Positions 52,886-62,486 are shown, numbered from the stretch's first letter. The stretch: DNA of 64,000 nt from Deferribacteraceae bacterium UBA6793 (GCA_002452405.1 DKFP01000008.1:62001-126000); one strand, 5' to 3'. Numbers and translations: made by a program. The notes: generated by a model from the sequence alone, not told the origin.

Positions 52886-53965
52886 TTATCTTTTTTTGCT
52901 GTAAAGGTATAAGTCTGTGTCGGCGTATTCTCCGCCCGGAAGTTCAATTTTACCGTCCTCCGTGCAGGGATAGATAGTCAGCGCAGTGTCGTTTCCCTCC
53001 TGCGACCATGAGTGTATGAACCGGATGTATTGCAGGGTTGTTGACGGCGATACTACGTTGGTATTGTTGGACGCGGTGAACGGTGAGATGGAGCAGGTGT
53101 AAAATTCGCAGGCGAATATGCTTGTATCCGGTGTGTCCTCGAAATAGAAACCGTTGGGGTAATAGCCGATGCACTCCCCGTATACAGGGGAAGCAGTTCC
53201 TGTTATGTCGCTGTAGGCACTTGCCAGCTTTTGATGCAGCCCGAGGGATGAATAGATATGGAAATCGAAATCCACTCTGCCGGATTTTCTCGGCAGCCAG
53301 TCCGTAAAGGTGTTTATCTGGTAGATGACGAACGCTTCACCGCTGACGGGGTCTTTGTATGCGCCTATTATGTTTGACCGTGTGCCGTTGAAAACGCCTG
53401 AGAAGGTCTCTTCGTTGTATGTTTCATAGATGAACTTATCGCCGTAATACATGCGGGTAAGGCGTGAGTAGACGCTGGTTGTCCTGTGCTCCTGAACGGC
53501 GTAAAGCTGTCCTGTCATGTCATCGGGCACTGGCTGGTCGATATAGTTGGCTTGCGTTATGGCACAGTCATTTTGCGGCATTTCTCTGTAAATCTCTTTG
53601 AATGCGGTTTTGTCGGAACGGACGAAGTCCGTCTGTGTGAAGAGTCCTGCGGACATTATTCCGCTTCCGGTTTCATAGGCTTCCGCAGGCATGGGTATGA
53701 AAGGCCAGAGTCTGTCTTTAAATCCTGTGATGTGCGAAGGCGTGCCCTCATAGAGCCGGACTACCACCGCATCGTTGTTGGCAAACGCATAGGACGAGGG
53801 TCTGCCGTCGGCTGATTCATAGACTATCGGCAGGTCTGAAAAGGTTCCGCCGTTAACAGAAACAGTAACCTTGTCAGCGGCGTGGTCGGCTTTAACGACG
53901 CGTCCTTCTGCGTATGAAATTCTCTCGGTTGGGTCGAGTGCGTTAAGTGAGTGTATTGCGTTCAT
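52886..53965 (-). CDS. Phage-cluster protein of unknown function (359 aa)
   Basis: Mainly beta-rich, with many Thr/Tyr and no membrane segment. Residues 20-75 (VVKADHAADKVTVSVNGG) look like a small beta barrel as found in baseplate or spike proteins. No family recognised. Lies two bases after its upstream neighbour. Confidence 0.7.
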   Translation of the reverse strand: MNAIHSLNALDPTERISYAEGRVVKADHAADKVTVSVNGGTFSDLPIVYESADGRPSSYAFANNDAVVVRLYEGTPSHITGFKDRLWPFIPMPAEAYETGSGIMSAGLFTQTDFVRSDKTAFKEIYREMPQNDCAITQANYIDQPVPDDMTGQLYAVQEHRTTSVYSRLTRMYYGDKFIYETYNEETFSGVFNGTRSNIIGAYKDPVSGEAFVIYQINTFTDWLPRKSGRVDFDFHIYSSLGLHQKLASAYSDITGTASPVYGECIGYYPNGFYFEDTPDTSIFACEFYTCSISPFTASNNTNVVSPSTTLQYIRFIHSWSQEGNDTALTIYPCTEDGKIELPGGEYADTDLYLYSKKR

Positions 53966-53967
53966 AT

Positions 53968-54939
53968 TCAGCCGCCGTAGAAGATTTCGGGCATGATGAA
54001 ATCGCCCGATTCAGAAAGTGTTCTTTTGGAGTTCAGGTCAGAGATTTTCCCGTCCGTAGTTTTCGGCAATGAAAAATCTTTTGCGACCGCAACAAAGCTG
54101 CCTGCGGCAAGCCTGCATGGATAAACGGATTTCAGCCAGTAGCGTTTTCCGTAATATTCAACGCACCAGCGAAGGTTATTGTCGAACAACCATTCGTCTT
54201 TCAGGTTGCTTCCTATGCCGCCTTTTATTGGAACATACTCGTATGTATAACCTTTGTCCGGATCGTTCTTGTCCCTGTATATTTTCCGGCGGATGGTCAC
54301 TCCGCAGCCGAGAAGGAGTGCACCTGTGAAAATCTCTGTTTGAAACGGGAAAGCGCCGAGAAAATATTCCTCCGGCATGTCGTACATCCTGAAAAACACG
54401 GAAACAGTGCGACCCGGTATCAGGAGTTTTCCGGCGAGTGCTGTCGAAAGGGGGATGCTTCCGTCTCTGTTATGGGTGTATTCGGGAAATGCGGACGTTA
54501 TCTCACCCGTGGGGCTGATGGTGGAGATACCGGTTCCTGCCGCGCTGTAATAGGAGACGAGAGCAGTTACTCCGCAGGTGTTTATTTGCGGCAGATATGC
54601 GGTGATATGGTCGCCGCTTCTTTCCCACGGCGAATCGATATCCGCGTCCGTGTAATCTGCGCAGGGCGGGGTGAACTCCTTTTCCGTTCTGTCCGCAGGC
54701 AGTAGAAACAGATTAACTGTGTATTCGCCGCTGTCCTCCTCAATTAGATATGTGTTGACGGAGAGGGTTTCAAACCCTATGGACAGCCAGTCGGAAACGG
54801 GCGGTTTGTCGTTGATGACAGAGGTTGATATGTATGTCGAAACACACCTGTCGGGGTAGCACATACCGGACGGGGTATACTGCTGCGGACAGAGCCAAAC
54901 GCCGACAGACGAATATTCTTCCGTAACATAGCGTGCCAT
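53968..54939 (-). CDS. Phage-cluster protein of unknown function (323 aa)
   Basis: Rich in Tyr, Cys and Ser. No recognised domain. Start codon shares one base with the stop of the upstream gene. Its place between Ig-like and fibre genes suggests a tail-tip structural part. Confidence 0.65.
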   Translation of the reverse strand: MARYVTEEYSSVGVWLCPQQYTPSGMCYPDRCVSTYISTSVINDKPPVSDWLSIGFETLSVNTYLIEEDSGEYTVNLFLLPADRTEKEFTPPCADYTDADIDSPWERSGDHITAYLPQINTCGVTALVSYYSAAGTGISTISPTGEITSAFPEYTHNRDGSIPLSTALAGKLLIPGRTVSVFFRMYDMPEEYFLGAFPFQTEIFTGALLLGCGVTIRRKIYRDKNDPDKGYTYEYVPIKGGIGSNLKDEWLFDNNLRWCVEYYGKRYWLKSVYPCRLAAGSFVAVAKDFSLPKTTDGKISDLNSKRTLSESGDFIMPEIFYGG

Positions 54940-55658
54940 CAGGACACCGTGAACGTGTCGTTGCAGATGTTGTCGGCATCCGTCCGTTTATATCCGTCTT
55001 TCTCAACAAGAAGACTGTAGGTGCCGCTCTTCATGCTGCCAAGCCGCACTCTGCCCTCGCTGTCACTTTTGCCCGCATACTTTCCGTTCAGATAAACGTG
55101 GGCATCCTTCAGCTTCTTTTTTGTGCACGCATCCCGCACAGTGAGTATGACTGTGCGGTTGTATGTTCCGGTGAGGTCATCGGTGAAATCCAGTACAAAT
55201 ATGCCTCCTCGACCGCCCTTTTCAGCGGAAACGAGGCAGAAGACTGAGTCCGGACAGGTCACATCCACAAGGTCGTACACTGTTTCGTACTCGATACGCA
55301 GAACCGCCGTTGTGTTTTCAGTCAGTATGACGGTGCTTTCGGAAAATATGGGGTTCCCTGCCTGCCTTCCCTGCCATATGGCGGATATAATTCTGTCAAC
55401 GGGAAAAGATGCGGAAGCCTTTCTGCTGTCTTTGAAGACAACGAATTCCGTTACTGTCTGTCTGTATGCCGTTCCGTAAAATGAGACGCTGCCGCATGTA
55501 ACCGAGAGCGACGGGTTCAGCCCTCCGGGGTACAGTTTAAGCCGCGCCGTTGAGCCTGACGCAAAAACGGAGGTGCCGTTGTTTTCCTCCGGTTCTAGGA
55601 TGAAACGGAAGATGTCCGTGTCCGATGTCTTTTTGAAGGTTACTCCGGTATCAGCCAT
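54939..55658 (-). CDS. Phage-cluster protein with carboxypeptidase-regulatory-like domain
   Basis: 239 aa from ATG 55658 (GGAGGCGGTCA upstream). Residues about 160-235 form an Ig-like fold of the carboxypeptidase regulatory type: KKLKDAHVYLNGKYAGKSDS, then GRVRLGSMKSGTYSLLVEKD. Such domains often decorate phage tails and bind surface sugars. The N-terminal half is unknown. Overlaps the upstream gene by eight bases. Confidence 0.72.
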   Translation of the reverse strand: MADTGVTFKKTSDTDIFRFILEPEENNGTSVFASGSTARLKLYPGGLNPSLSVTCGSVSFYGTAYRQTVTEFVVFKDSRKASASFPVDRIISAIWQGRQAGNPIFSESTVILTENTTAVLRIEYETVYDLVDVTCPDSVFCLVSAEKGGRGGIFVLDFTDDLTGTYNRTVILTVRDACTKKKLKDAHVYLNGKYAGKSDSEGRVRLGSMKSGTYSLLVEKDGYKRTDADNICNDTFTVS

Positions 55659-56154
55659 TGACCGCCTCCGCATAAATAAGCACGGGATAACTGTCTCTGC
55701 TTTTCACAGGAAGGGTGATGCCGAAAAGGGCATATGAAGTGCGATAGCTGACAATCGCCATGCCGAAAAGCCCCTGAGACGGCATAGGTTCCGTGGCGCA
55801 CTGTACGGAATAGGTGCTTTTTCGTATGATTTCCCCAAGTGAGTTGCCGAGCCATTCATAGCTGCTGACACCTGCTACGGGTTTATCCGTGTCGGACGTG
55901 GCGTTTTCCAGAAATACGGCTGTCTCGTCGGTCACATCCTCCGAGAATATTCCCATTGCGGTGAGAACGCCGTCGGAGGTGAATACAGCCACTTTATCCG
56001 GATGTTCAGCGTAAACGCGGAAGTATGCGGTTTCGCCGTATGCAAACGAGGATTTTGTTTTACCGTATTCGTCCGTGTTTCTGTCTGCGTCGGCAGTGAT
56101 CAGTATTTTCGAGCCTTTGGAAGAAGTTACGAAACTAATGGTTGCATCGGTCAT
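55651..56154 (-). CDS. Phage-cluster protein of unknown function (167 aa)
   Basis: Beta-rich, no signal or membrane segment. Contains GETAYFRVYAEHPDKVAVFT, which resembles an Ig-like strand pattern. Overlaps the upstream gene by four bases (ATGA). Confidence 0.62.
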   Translation of the reverse strand: MTDATISFVTSSKGSKILITADADRNTDEYGKTKSSFAYGETAYFRVYAEHPDKVAVFTSDGVLTAMGIFSEDVTDETAVFLENATSDTDKPVAGVSSYEWLGNSLGEIIRKSTYSVQCATEPMPSQGLFGMAIVSYRTSYALFGITLPVKSRDSYPVLIYAEAVNG

Positions 56155-57779
56155 GGCTGTACCTCGATTATATTTTTCACTTTTATTGGGTTGCCGGAAA
56201 CTTTTATGGCTGCGGAGATGACTCTTCCGGAACCGAATCTGCTTTTAAGCAACAGTCCCGCGGCGGTGCTCAGTCCGCTTATATGGGTTGTTTCCAGAGT
56301 TATTCTGTTTGCGGTATCCGCCAGACTGTGTGCCAGTCTGAGTGCCGAAACTCTGTCGCAGAGAGCTGGAGCACTGAATGTCAGGCTTTCACCGGCTTTC
56401 CGGAAAAGGAGTGAAACGCTGGCGTCTGTGGTGGCTGTGATATATTTTTTCGCCTCAGCAGTTTCAGTAATGCTGTAAAGGTCGTAAGTGGCAGTGTAGG
56501 AAACGGTTTTATAACCCTTCAGATTACCGGAAACTGCGTTTATGCCGTCCGCTGTGATTCCGCTGCTCAGGATGGATTGTGCCGGTACGGAGAGAGTGCC
56601 TTTGCCGTCTCTGAAAAGTATATCCTCAGTGACGGTCTCCGTTATGTTGCGCCGTATGAGCGCTAGATGCTCCGAATCGCTTGCCAGACGGGTATTTCCG
56701 GTGTGATAAAGCCTTACCTGCGCCGCCTCTCCGGTATCAGCTTGCAAAGGTGCGGAGATGTGCACATAATTTGACTCATATGAACCGTAATTAACTGTTA
56801 CTGCGCTGTATTCCTGTTCAGCTCTTTTGAATGTACGGGAGAATATACCGTATGGGGAAAGGCTGATGTCCGTACCGCCTCCGGAAACGACTATATAACC
56901 GTCCGGCAGCAGCCTGACGGAAAGTCCGGCGTTGTCGGCGAGGTATTGAGCCAGAGACATGTGTGTAAAGGTGCCTTTCACGCGGGCGACATAATCCCGC
57001 GCCGCCCAGATTATTCTGCCGGAAAGTTCCGCCGCTGCTTCCGATGCCCTGCATATGACGTCGGCACTGAATGAGCCCTCCGGCTCCGGCATGGTGCCGA
57101 CCAGAACAGTTTTGCTGTCGGATGCGGAAACTGATGTGACGTCAAACATATATGTTTCTTCATTTATGATGGCGGATATTTTCTTTGGGTCTTTTATGAA
57201 AACGGAAACAGAGGCATTTAAAACAGGTACATCCGATAGGGAAATAGTAAACTCTGACAGATATTTTGTGCAATCAACCCCGTCTGTTAGGAGCTTAACT
57301 GTGTCGCCTGAAACAAATCCGGTGACGGAAGTGGTTGAAACTGCCAGATTCCCCGTTAAGCCTGTCAGGGGCAGGGGGGTGTATATTGCCGCTGCACCGG
57401 AGTACCCAAAATCTCCAAGCGTGCCTGATATTATGTATTTGCCCCTTAGATTCTGTCCGGATTGAACAGGAAGAGTGAAACGTCCGTCCATTGCGAGGCA
57501 GTTTACAGGTTCAGGAGCTACGAACGACCCGTCCATTGCGGACAGGCTGGAAGTTATTTCGCATTGTCCTGCGGAGGCGGGCGGCATAGATATGCTCAGG
57601 ACAACCGGTTCCGAAACGCCGAGTGATGTCGATATGACGGTGGAACCGTCGGATATACCTGTTGTCATAAAAGATGATCCTCCTGCTATTATGAACGGCG
57701 CAGCCAGCACCGAAACGCCGCTTTCGGCGTTGTCCGGCGCAAACCCCGCCGCTGTGTATTCTCCGGCGCATATGTCCAT
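56151..57779 (-). CDS. Large tail or baseplate-like protein (542 aa)
   Basis: The central part has TDGVDCTKYLSEFTISLSD, like the start of baseplate hub proteins that wrap a beta barrel, followed by a segment about a low-complexity LSGRIIWAARDYVARVKGTF helix and further beta regions. No firm family match. Given its place between tail adhesins and head-tail genes, a hub-like role is inferred. Confidence 0.6.
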   Translation of the reverse strand: MDICAGEYTAAGFAPDNAESGVSVLAAPFIIAGGSSFMTTGISDGSTVISTSLGVSEPVVLSISMPPASAGQCEITSSLSAMDGSFVAPEPVNCLAMDGRFTLPVQSGQNLRGKYIISGTLGDFGYSGAAAIYTPLPLTGLTGNLAVSTTSVTGFVSGDTVKLLTDGVDCTKYLSEFTISLSDVPVLNASVSVFIKDPKKISAIINEETYMFDVTSVSASDSKTVLVGTMPEPEGSFSADVICRASEAAAELSGRIIWAARDYVARVKGTFTHMSLAQYLADNAGLSVRLLPDGYIVVSGGGTDISLSPYGIFSRTFKRAEQEYSAVTVNYGSYESNYVHISAPLQADTGEAAQVRLYHTGNTRLASDSEHLALIRRNITETVTEDILFRDGKGTLSVPAQSILSSGITADGINAVSGNLKGYKTVSYTATYDLYSITETAEAKKYITATTDASVSLLFRKAGESLTFSAPALCDRVSALRLAHSLADTANRITLETTHISGLSTAAGLLLKSRFGSGRVISAAIKVSGNPIKVKNIIEVQP

Positions 57780-57780
57780 G

Positions 57781-58953
57781 CTATGCCGTCCTGTACCATG
57801 CCGAGCCGCTGCAAACGAAAGTTGCCGATTCGCCTTCGGCTGTCAGATAAAAGTCCGGTGCGGCGCTTTTGCTTATCATCACCGGACTCTCAGCCGTGTC
57901 GGTGCGTATCACAGTGACGGATTGCCCCGCATGTTCCGCCGGACTTCCAAGCTCAACGTATGCATATCCGTATGAAGAGTTTGCGAACACATAGCTTATT
58001 CCGGTTTCGAGGACATAATAGCCCGTTGCAACGACGTGTCCGCCGCCGGAGGATGCGCCTCCGCTACCCATTGAGAGGTTCATTATGTTTCCGCTGTCGG
58101 TACGTATCACAAACGCGGCTTCTCCTCTCTGTTTCAGTTTTACGAAATTTGTGCCTGACGGATCGTGCAGCAGTACGTTGTTGGACGTTTCGTCGGTTTT
58201 GATGATCAGTGTGGGAACGTTTGCCATGGCGCCGTTGTCTGGAATGAACAGATACAGCGGATACATGGATGCGTCGGCATACACGACGCATCCGCAGGCA
58301 TTCAGCAGACCGCTTGTGCTGACCGTCTGGAAAGAGTGGGGAGAGAACAGACCTGTGCCGGAAATCTGCCACATGCCGTCGGCAGCCGTCATGGTGATGG
58401 AACAGGCGCTGCCGAGGATTAGCTGTGTGTCACCGCGCAACCCTATGCTGTCGCCTTCCGCCGCCAGGATCCTCACGGCAAGGGAACTTTCTGTTCCGCA
58501 GTTGACCAGAGTCAGCATTTTGCCGTTGAAAAGTGCCTGTTCAGGCAGTTTACAGGTTGATATCGTTCCGTTTTCTGCAAATGAGAAAACGACCAGACTG
58601 TCGTCAGGTGAGATGGTTTCTTCGTCTGCGCTTATTGTGCGCACGGAAAAGGAAGCGGACACGCTGTTCAGAAGTTCGGCCGTAATGACGTTCGCGATAA
58701 GGCTTCCGGTGTTCCAGTCTTTTGCCGCAGTGTTCTCCCGTCCCCGCTCAAGGGTTATGGTCTCTTCCGCTCTGGATGCCAGCACAATTTCGCGGTTTGC
58801 ATCGTCCGCAGGGGATGCGAAGCCGTTTCCCCATATCACGGCGGTGAAGCTGCCTTCGGGTAGCAGTGAAGCATCTTCAACGGTGAGTTCCGTGCCCAGG
58901 GCGGAGAGGTATGCGCCAAGACGGGAGCGCGCGAAGTTGGCGAATCTGTTCAT
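57781..58953 (-). CDS. Tail fibre- or spike-like protein (390 aa)
   Basis: Starts with a helical stretch (MNRFANFARSRLGAYLSAL), then beta-rich repeats, including a Gly/Ser-rich GSGGASSGGGHVVATGYY hinge near residue 295, and ends with a small C-terminal domain (GESATFVCSGSAWYRTA). This layout is common in trimeric phage fibres. Shares one base with its upstream neighbour. Confidence 0.6.
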   Translation of the reverse strand: MNRFANFARSRLGAYLSALGTELTVEDASLLPEGSFTAVIWGNGFASPADDANREIVLASRAEETITLERGRENTAAKDWNTGSLIANVITAELLNSVSASFSVRTISADEETISPDDSLVVFSFAENGTISTCKLPEQALFNGKMLTLVNCGTESSLAVRILAAEGDSIGLRGDTQLILGSACSITMTAADGMWQISGTGLFSPHSFQTVSTSGLLNACGCVVYADASMYPLYLFIPDNGAMANVPTLIIKTDETSNNVLLHDPSGTNFVKLKQRGEAAFVIRTDSGNIMNLSMGSGGASSGGGHVVATGYYVLETGISYVFANSSYGYAYVELGSPAEHAGQSVTVIRTDTAESPVMISKSAAPDFYLTAEGESATFVCSGSAWYRTA

Positions 58954-59903
58954 CAGTCTATCTGCCAGTCGAGTGTTATTCTGTTGTCAGGTTCGTGCGG
59001 ACAGCCAGCCGGCACGACCTCTTTCAGCCAGAACCCCTTTGCAGAGGGCAGTGTTGCCAGAGTGAGGCTGTTGCCCGCTTCATATGTTCCCGACCATGCT
59101 TCGGCGGGTATAGTGAAATATGGTCTTCCCGTTTTGGGATTGAGTGGGGCGTACTGTGCCGTGGTCTGTCCGGAAGGTAATGTGCCCGCATAAAGTCCGG
59201 CTGCTGTGAAGTTGAGGGCGGATGTGAATGTCAGCGAGAAGGTATCGTATTCCGTACCGCCGTTTGCAAGCACAACGAGACTGTGGTCGAATTCCCCTGT
59301 AAGACTGTTCAGCGATGAACTTTCCAGCACAGGTTCAAGGTCGCCCAGTTCAAGCATCACTCCGGCATAGGTTTCGTCCGCTTCAAACGGGTACGGGAGT
59401 TGTCCTTCAAGAGTGAGAGTCGCTGTATTAACATTCTTTGAAACGGATGCCACGCGCATATTGCAGGACTTTTCACCGTCCTGAATCAGCAGAAGCGCTC
59501 CTTCCGGTATTGCAAAATCAGTTGCTTTGAACAGCAGAGAGATTGCTGAATCTCCCGCCGTGGCGTTCTGGGTGAGTTTTCCGCAGCCTGTCCATTCAGT
59601 GGGCAGATGCGCCTGTGTGTCGTCGGTTTCTGCGGGCGCTATGTAGAATCTGTCCAGACCGTTTCCGGGAGTGCCGATGCAGACACACGCGGAATACGCA
59701 GTTTCGCCGTTTGCATTGGTATTGGCGATGAACGCCTTGCGGTATCTCGTGGTTCCGGCTTCCCGTTCGGCGGAGGTGACTCGCGGGAACAGGTTGAACT
59801 TTACGCCGGATATTACAGTGGCCGCAAAATCGGGTCTTCCGCCGTTCTGGTCTGTGTCGGTGATGTTAACGCTTCTAATGATGCTGATGTCACTCTGATT
59901 CAT
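58953..59903 (-). CDS. Phage structural protein (316 aa)
   Basis: N-terminal SGVKFNLFPRVTSAEREAG is a pattern I associate with structural proteins in Mu-like and deltaproteobacterial prophages (R-Y-R-K-A-F follows). The rest is beta-rich, with ALLLIQDGEKSCNM and a C-terminal FTIPAEAWSGTYEAG segment. Exact role unknown. Not the tail tube or sheath by length and sequence. Confidence 0.65.
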   Translation of the reverse strand: MNQSDISIIRSVNITDTDQNGGRPDFAATVISGVKFNLFPRVTSAEREAGTTRYRKAFIANTNANGETAYSACVCIGTPGNGLDRFYIAPAETDDTQAHLPTEWTGCGKLTQNATAGDSAISLLFKATDFAIPEGALLLIQDGEKSCNMRVASVSKNVNTATLTLEGQLPYPFEADETYAGVMLELGDLEPVLESSSLNSLTGEFDHSLVVLANGGTEYDTFSLTFTSALNFTAAGLYAGTLPSGQTTAQYAPLNPKTGRPYFTIPAEAWSGTYEAGNSLTLATLPSAKGFWLKEVVPAGCPHEPDNRITLDWQID

Positions 59904-59904
59904 T

Positions 59905-60273
59905 CTAAACCTCCAAAAGCCTTATGGTGCCGCTGTAGATGTCGGCGTCTGCCTGAACCTGCTTTGCGTTAAGCGGTTTAAGCTGAATTGCGCTGCTGTC
60001 GGATACGAAAATGACGGAGAGCTGTTTTCCGTTTATGTCCGCGTGTACCGGTGCGGCTGATCCCGCAGCGCGGCAGAGCAGAAGCACGTCCTCCCGCTTC
60101 ATACCGCTCTCAGTTGCGGGGATATAGATTTCAATGGTGCGTGCGGGTTTTCCCGCGTATATTATCTCTGCGCCGTAAAGGTCTGTCTCGGCAGATACTT
60201 CCGGCAGTCCATATTCGGTTTCGTTCGTCCATACCGCCGTTTCAGGCAGTGTTATTCCTGCGATTGTTATCAT
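59905..60273 (-). CDS. Small phage tail-associated protein (122 aa)
   Basis: Start set at ATG 60273 (AGGTGC upstream); earlier start at 60294 would overlap the previous gene more. Begins MITIAGITLPETAVWTNE and contains GKPARTIEIYIPA. It resembles small tail-completion or LysM-neighbour proteins in form only. Unknown function. Confidence 0.6.
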   Translation of the reverse strand: MITIAGITLPETAVWTNETEYGLPEVSAETDLYGAEIIYAGKPARTIEIYIPATESGMKREDVLLLCRAAGSAAPVHADINGKQLSVIFVSDSSAIQLKPLNAKQVQADADIYSGTIRLLEV

Positions 60274-60275
60274 TT

Positions 60276-60629
60276 TCAGCACCTGTATCCGCACTCGATT
60301 ACAAAGGTCATGGTGCGTGTGTCCGTGGTCTGTATAGCGCTTGAAAGGCTGCGTGGTTGCGTTGTGTTCAGGGCGTTCACCGCCGTGTGGAACGGCGTCA
60401 TATCCGCTCTGCCCACCGAGAGCAGGCGGACGTAAACTTTCAGGTTATGCTGTGTAACCGTTACACCATTGTCGTTCACAGTTTCGAATCCGGCATAGGC
60501 GACGGCGGCGAGCGGTTCCTTACCTGTCATAACCTCCGTGCTGCCGTCTTTCAGCAGAACGCGGGTAAACGTGCCGCAGTTGTTAAGAATATGCACAGTG
60601 TCCAGTATGAGCTGTTCCGCAGTCCTCAT
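60276..60629 (-). CDS. Head-tail joining or tail terminator protein, Mu gp37-like
   Basis: 117 aa. LKVYVRLLSVGRADMT and the end TMTFVIECGYRC fit small tail terminator proteins that follow the DUF1320 gene in Mu-like phages. Overlaps the upstream gene by four bases. Confidence 0.6.
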   Translation of the reverse strand: MRTAEQLILDTVHILNNCGTFTRVLLKDGSTEVMTGKEPLAAVAYAGFETVNDNGVTVTQHNLKVYVRLLSVGRADMTPFHTAVNALNTTQPRSLSSAIQTTDTRTMTFVIECGYRC

Positions 60630-60997
60630 CTGTACCCCTGCCAGTCCGTGCGACCGCTCTCAGTGTATCCCGCCGCTTTTTTCGGCAGTTCGCCGGATGC
60701 CGACGATACGGGAGCCAGCGGCGCAAGAAGCTGTGAAGTCTCGGTTTTATACTGTTCCGCCGTGGTCCATTCCGCCGCGTAGATGTATAGTTCCGCCAGA
60801 GTGCGCTTTTTTACGGCAAGACGCAGAACCGCGTCCGATTCGTCGTAGTCCAGCCCGTAGCTGTCTGCCAACGCCTGAACATAAACGCGCGCGTTCTCCA
60901 GCGCTTCCTGCGCAACGGAGTCATCCCCCTGACATATGGCGAGGTACTCCTCCTCGCGTATGAGTTCCTGTATCTCTTCTATTTCAATGAGTTCCAT
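60626..60997 (-). CDS. Head completion protein, DUF1320 (Mu gp36) type
   Basis: 123 aa from ATG 60997 with GGAGC seven bases upstream; the longer reading starts within a palindromic repeat. All-helical: IREEEYLAICQGDD, ALENARVYVQALADSYGLD and DAVLRLAVKKRTLAELYIYA match the gp36 pattern of head-tail connectors. Confidence 0.75.
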   Translation of the reverse strand: MELIEIEEIQELIREEEYLAICQGDDSVAQEALENARVYVQALADSYGLDYDESDAVLRLAVKKRTLAELYIYAAEWTTAEQYKTETSQLLAPLAPVSSASGELPKKAAGYTESGRTDWQGYR

Positions 60998-61011
60998 ATA
61001 ATGCTCCATAA

Positions 61012-61089
61012 TGAGATCGCGTCGTTGCTGCGCGCCTCGCGAAGACGACAAACGCCTCTGCGAGGAACAACGTGACGACGCAGTCTCAT
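61012..61089. repeat. Palindromic repeat inside the capsid operon
   Basis: TGAGATCGCGTCG, CTCGCGAAGACG, GCCTCTGCGAGG and GACGACGCAGTCTCA form a full copy of the host repeat family. It fills most of the 133-base gap between the major capsid gene and the gp36-like gene. Confidence 0.8.
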
Positions 61090-61130
61090 TGTTTGATTGT
61101 CAAGGCGGGGACGAACCCCGCCTTTAAAAG

Positions 61131-62114
61131 TTAAAGCACAGTCGCCCAGCAGATACCCTTTGTGAAAGGCACGGGGAGGGGCTTGCTTTCCGCGATTATC
61201 TCAATGCTGGATGAACGCGCATCGCGCACCTGTTTTACGAAAAAGGGCATCGCCGTCAGGTTGCTGTCCAGATCGTCGATTACGCTGTAAACCATTTCAA
61301 ATGGAGCGTCAGCGGCAAACGCCATGAGTTTTCCGCTGTCAACCACCTTAACCTGTGAACCTGTGGCAAGGTCGGTGTATGAGCTGTTCATCAGTTCAAC
61401 GCGAAATCCTGCGATGTTGATTGTTTTTGAATCAATGACAGCGGTGAGAGAGGTGTTGCCGATGTCCTGAACCACCTTGGCAAGCGCCATGAAAGCGCTC
61501 TGACCTGCCCAGAAACGGATGTCGGAGCCATAGTGGCTGTTGTTCTGTATCAGCGCCTCCATGCCGATGAGATCGGAGAGAATATCGTCAAGGCTGATTG
61601 AAGATTCGTTCCACGTCTCCCCGGGTGTGTGGGAGAGGGTTGAACCGAAGTCTACCCCGTATGTGGCCAGCCCTCCGTCCATATGCATGGGATAGGCGAT
61701 ATTACCCTTGAGAGACTGAGCCGCCATGGCCTCTGTTGATGCTCTTACTATCCTGCGCAGACGGTCTATCTTGTTGTTGACAAGTAGCTGTATGCCCGAT
61801 TCGTCAAGGAGTTTCAGGTTATTCACATCAACGCCGTTAAGCCTTTCGGACGGGCGGAAGGGTTGGGGTTCGATATGGGTTATGCTGCCGTTCTCTTCGT
61901 AAACAGGGATAGGGTCGCCGCCTCTGCGGGTTACGGCTATATTGGTGACGGGCTGCTGAAGGTCTGTCACGGAGACAGTGGGCAGCGGGTGGCTGCGCCT
62001 TTTCGCTTCGGGGTAAACGTTATCCATAACAGGAGATTTCAGTTCCGGCATGGACGAGAGGGAACGGACAATGGAATCGGTTGTAAAGTATTTACCGAGA
62101 TCAAGCTGTATCAT
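61131..62114 (-). CDS. Major capsid protein, E family (lambda gpE-like)
   Basis: 327 aa. N-terminal LDLGKYFTTDSIVRSLSSMP, a Leu/Asp-rich central region (SISLDDILSDLIGMEALIQN), and the closing SKPLPVPFTKGICWATV, which is characteristic of the E-family (HK97-fold) capsid proteins. It should self-assemble into a shell with the upstream protease and decoration protein. AAGGAG lies seven bases before the ATG. Confidence 0.88.
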   Translation of the reverse strand: MIQLDLGKYFTTDSIVRSLSSMPELKSPVMDNVYPEAKRRSHPLPTVSVTDLQQPVTNIAVTRRGGDPIPVYEENGSITHIEPQPFRPSERLNGVDVNNLKLLDESGIQLLVNNKIDRLRRIVRASTEAMAAQSLKGNIAYPMHMDGGLATYGVDFGSTLSHTPGETWNESSISLDDILSDLIGMEALIQNNSHYGSDIRFWAGQSAFMALAKVVQDIGNTSLTAVIDSKTINIAGFRVELMNSSYTDLATGSQVKVVDSGKLMAFAADAPFEMVYSVIDDLDSNLTAMPFFVKQVRDARSSSIEIIAESKPLPVPFTKGICWATVL

Positions 62115-62123
62115 TTTAACTCC

Positions 62124-62486
62124 TTAGAAAACCCAGACGGGTGCGTTTGCTTCAAGGGCGGTTATATGGGCGGCGGATGACGCCGCACCCTGTGTCAGAA
62201 GACTTTTTTTCATCACGGTGCCGTGCACGGCAACGCTTCCGGCGGTGTTCACCGTTGTGTCGATATCTTCCGTGCACACGCCCACAGGTGTTTTTGCAGA
62301 GTCAGATGCCGCGGGGTTAAAGCTCACAGCCTTACCAGATGCGTTCAGGGCGATTATCTCGCCCGCCCTGATTGTGCCTGCGCCGGATGCAAATTCCATG
62401 ATGCGGATAACGGCGGGGTGTCTGCCGTCTGTAACCGTTTTTCCCGTGATGGTCTGTGTTCCCACCACTCCGTTAACTGTTGCCAT
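62124..62486 (-). CDS. Head decoration protein, lambda gpD-like
   Basis: 120 aa. Pattern of gpD trimers: RIMEFASGAGTIRAGEIIAL, TPVGVCTEDIDTT, then GSVAVHGTVMKKSL. It stabilises expanded capsids. Nine bases between its start and the protease stop; GGAGGAAAC ribosome site. Confidence 0.78.
   Translation of the reverse strand: MATVNGVVGTQTITGKTVTDGRHPAVIRIMEFASGAGTIRAGEIIALNASGKAVSFNPAASDSAKTPVGVCTEDIDTTVNTAGSVAVHGTVMKKSLLTQGAASSAAHITALEANAPVWVF

Noticed and set aside
58085..59065. 326-aa open frame on the plus strand
   Set aside because: It overlaps two phage-cluster genes that have ribosome sites and tight junctions; long antisense frames are expected at this GC content.
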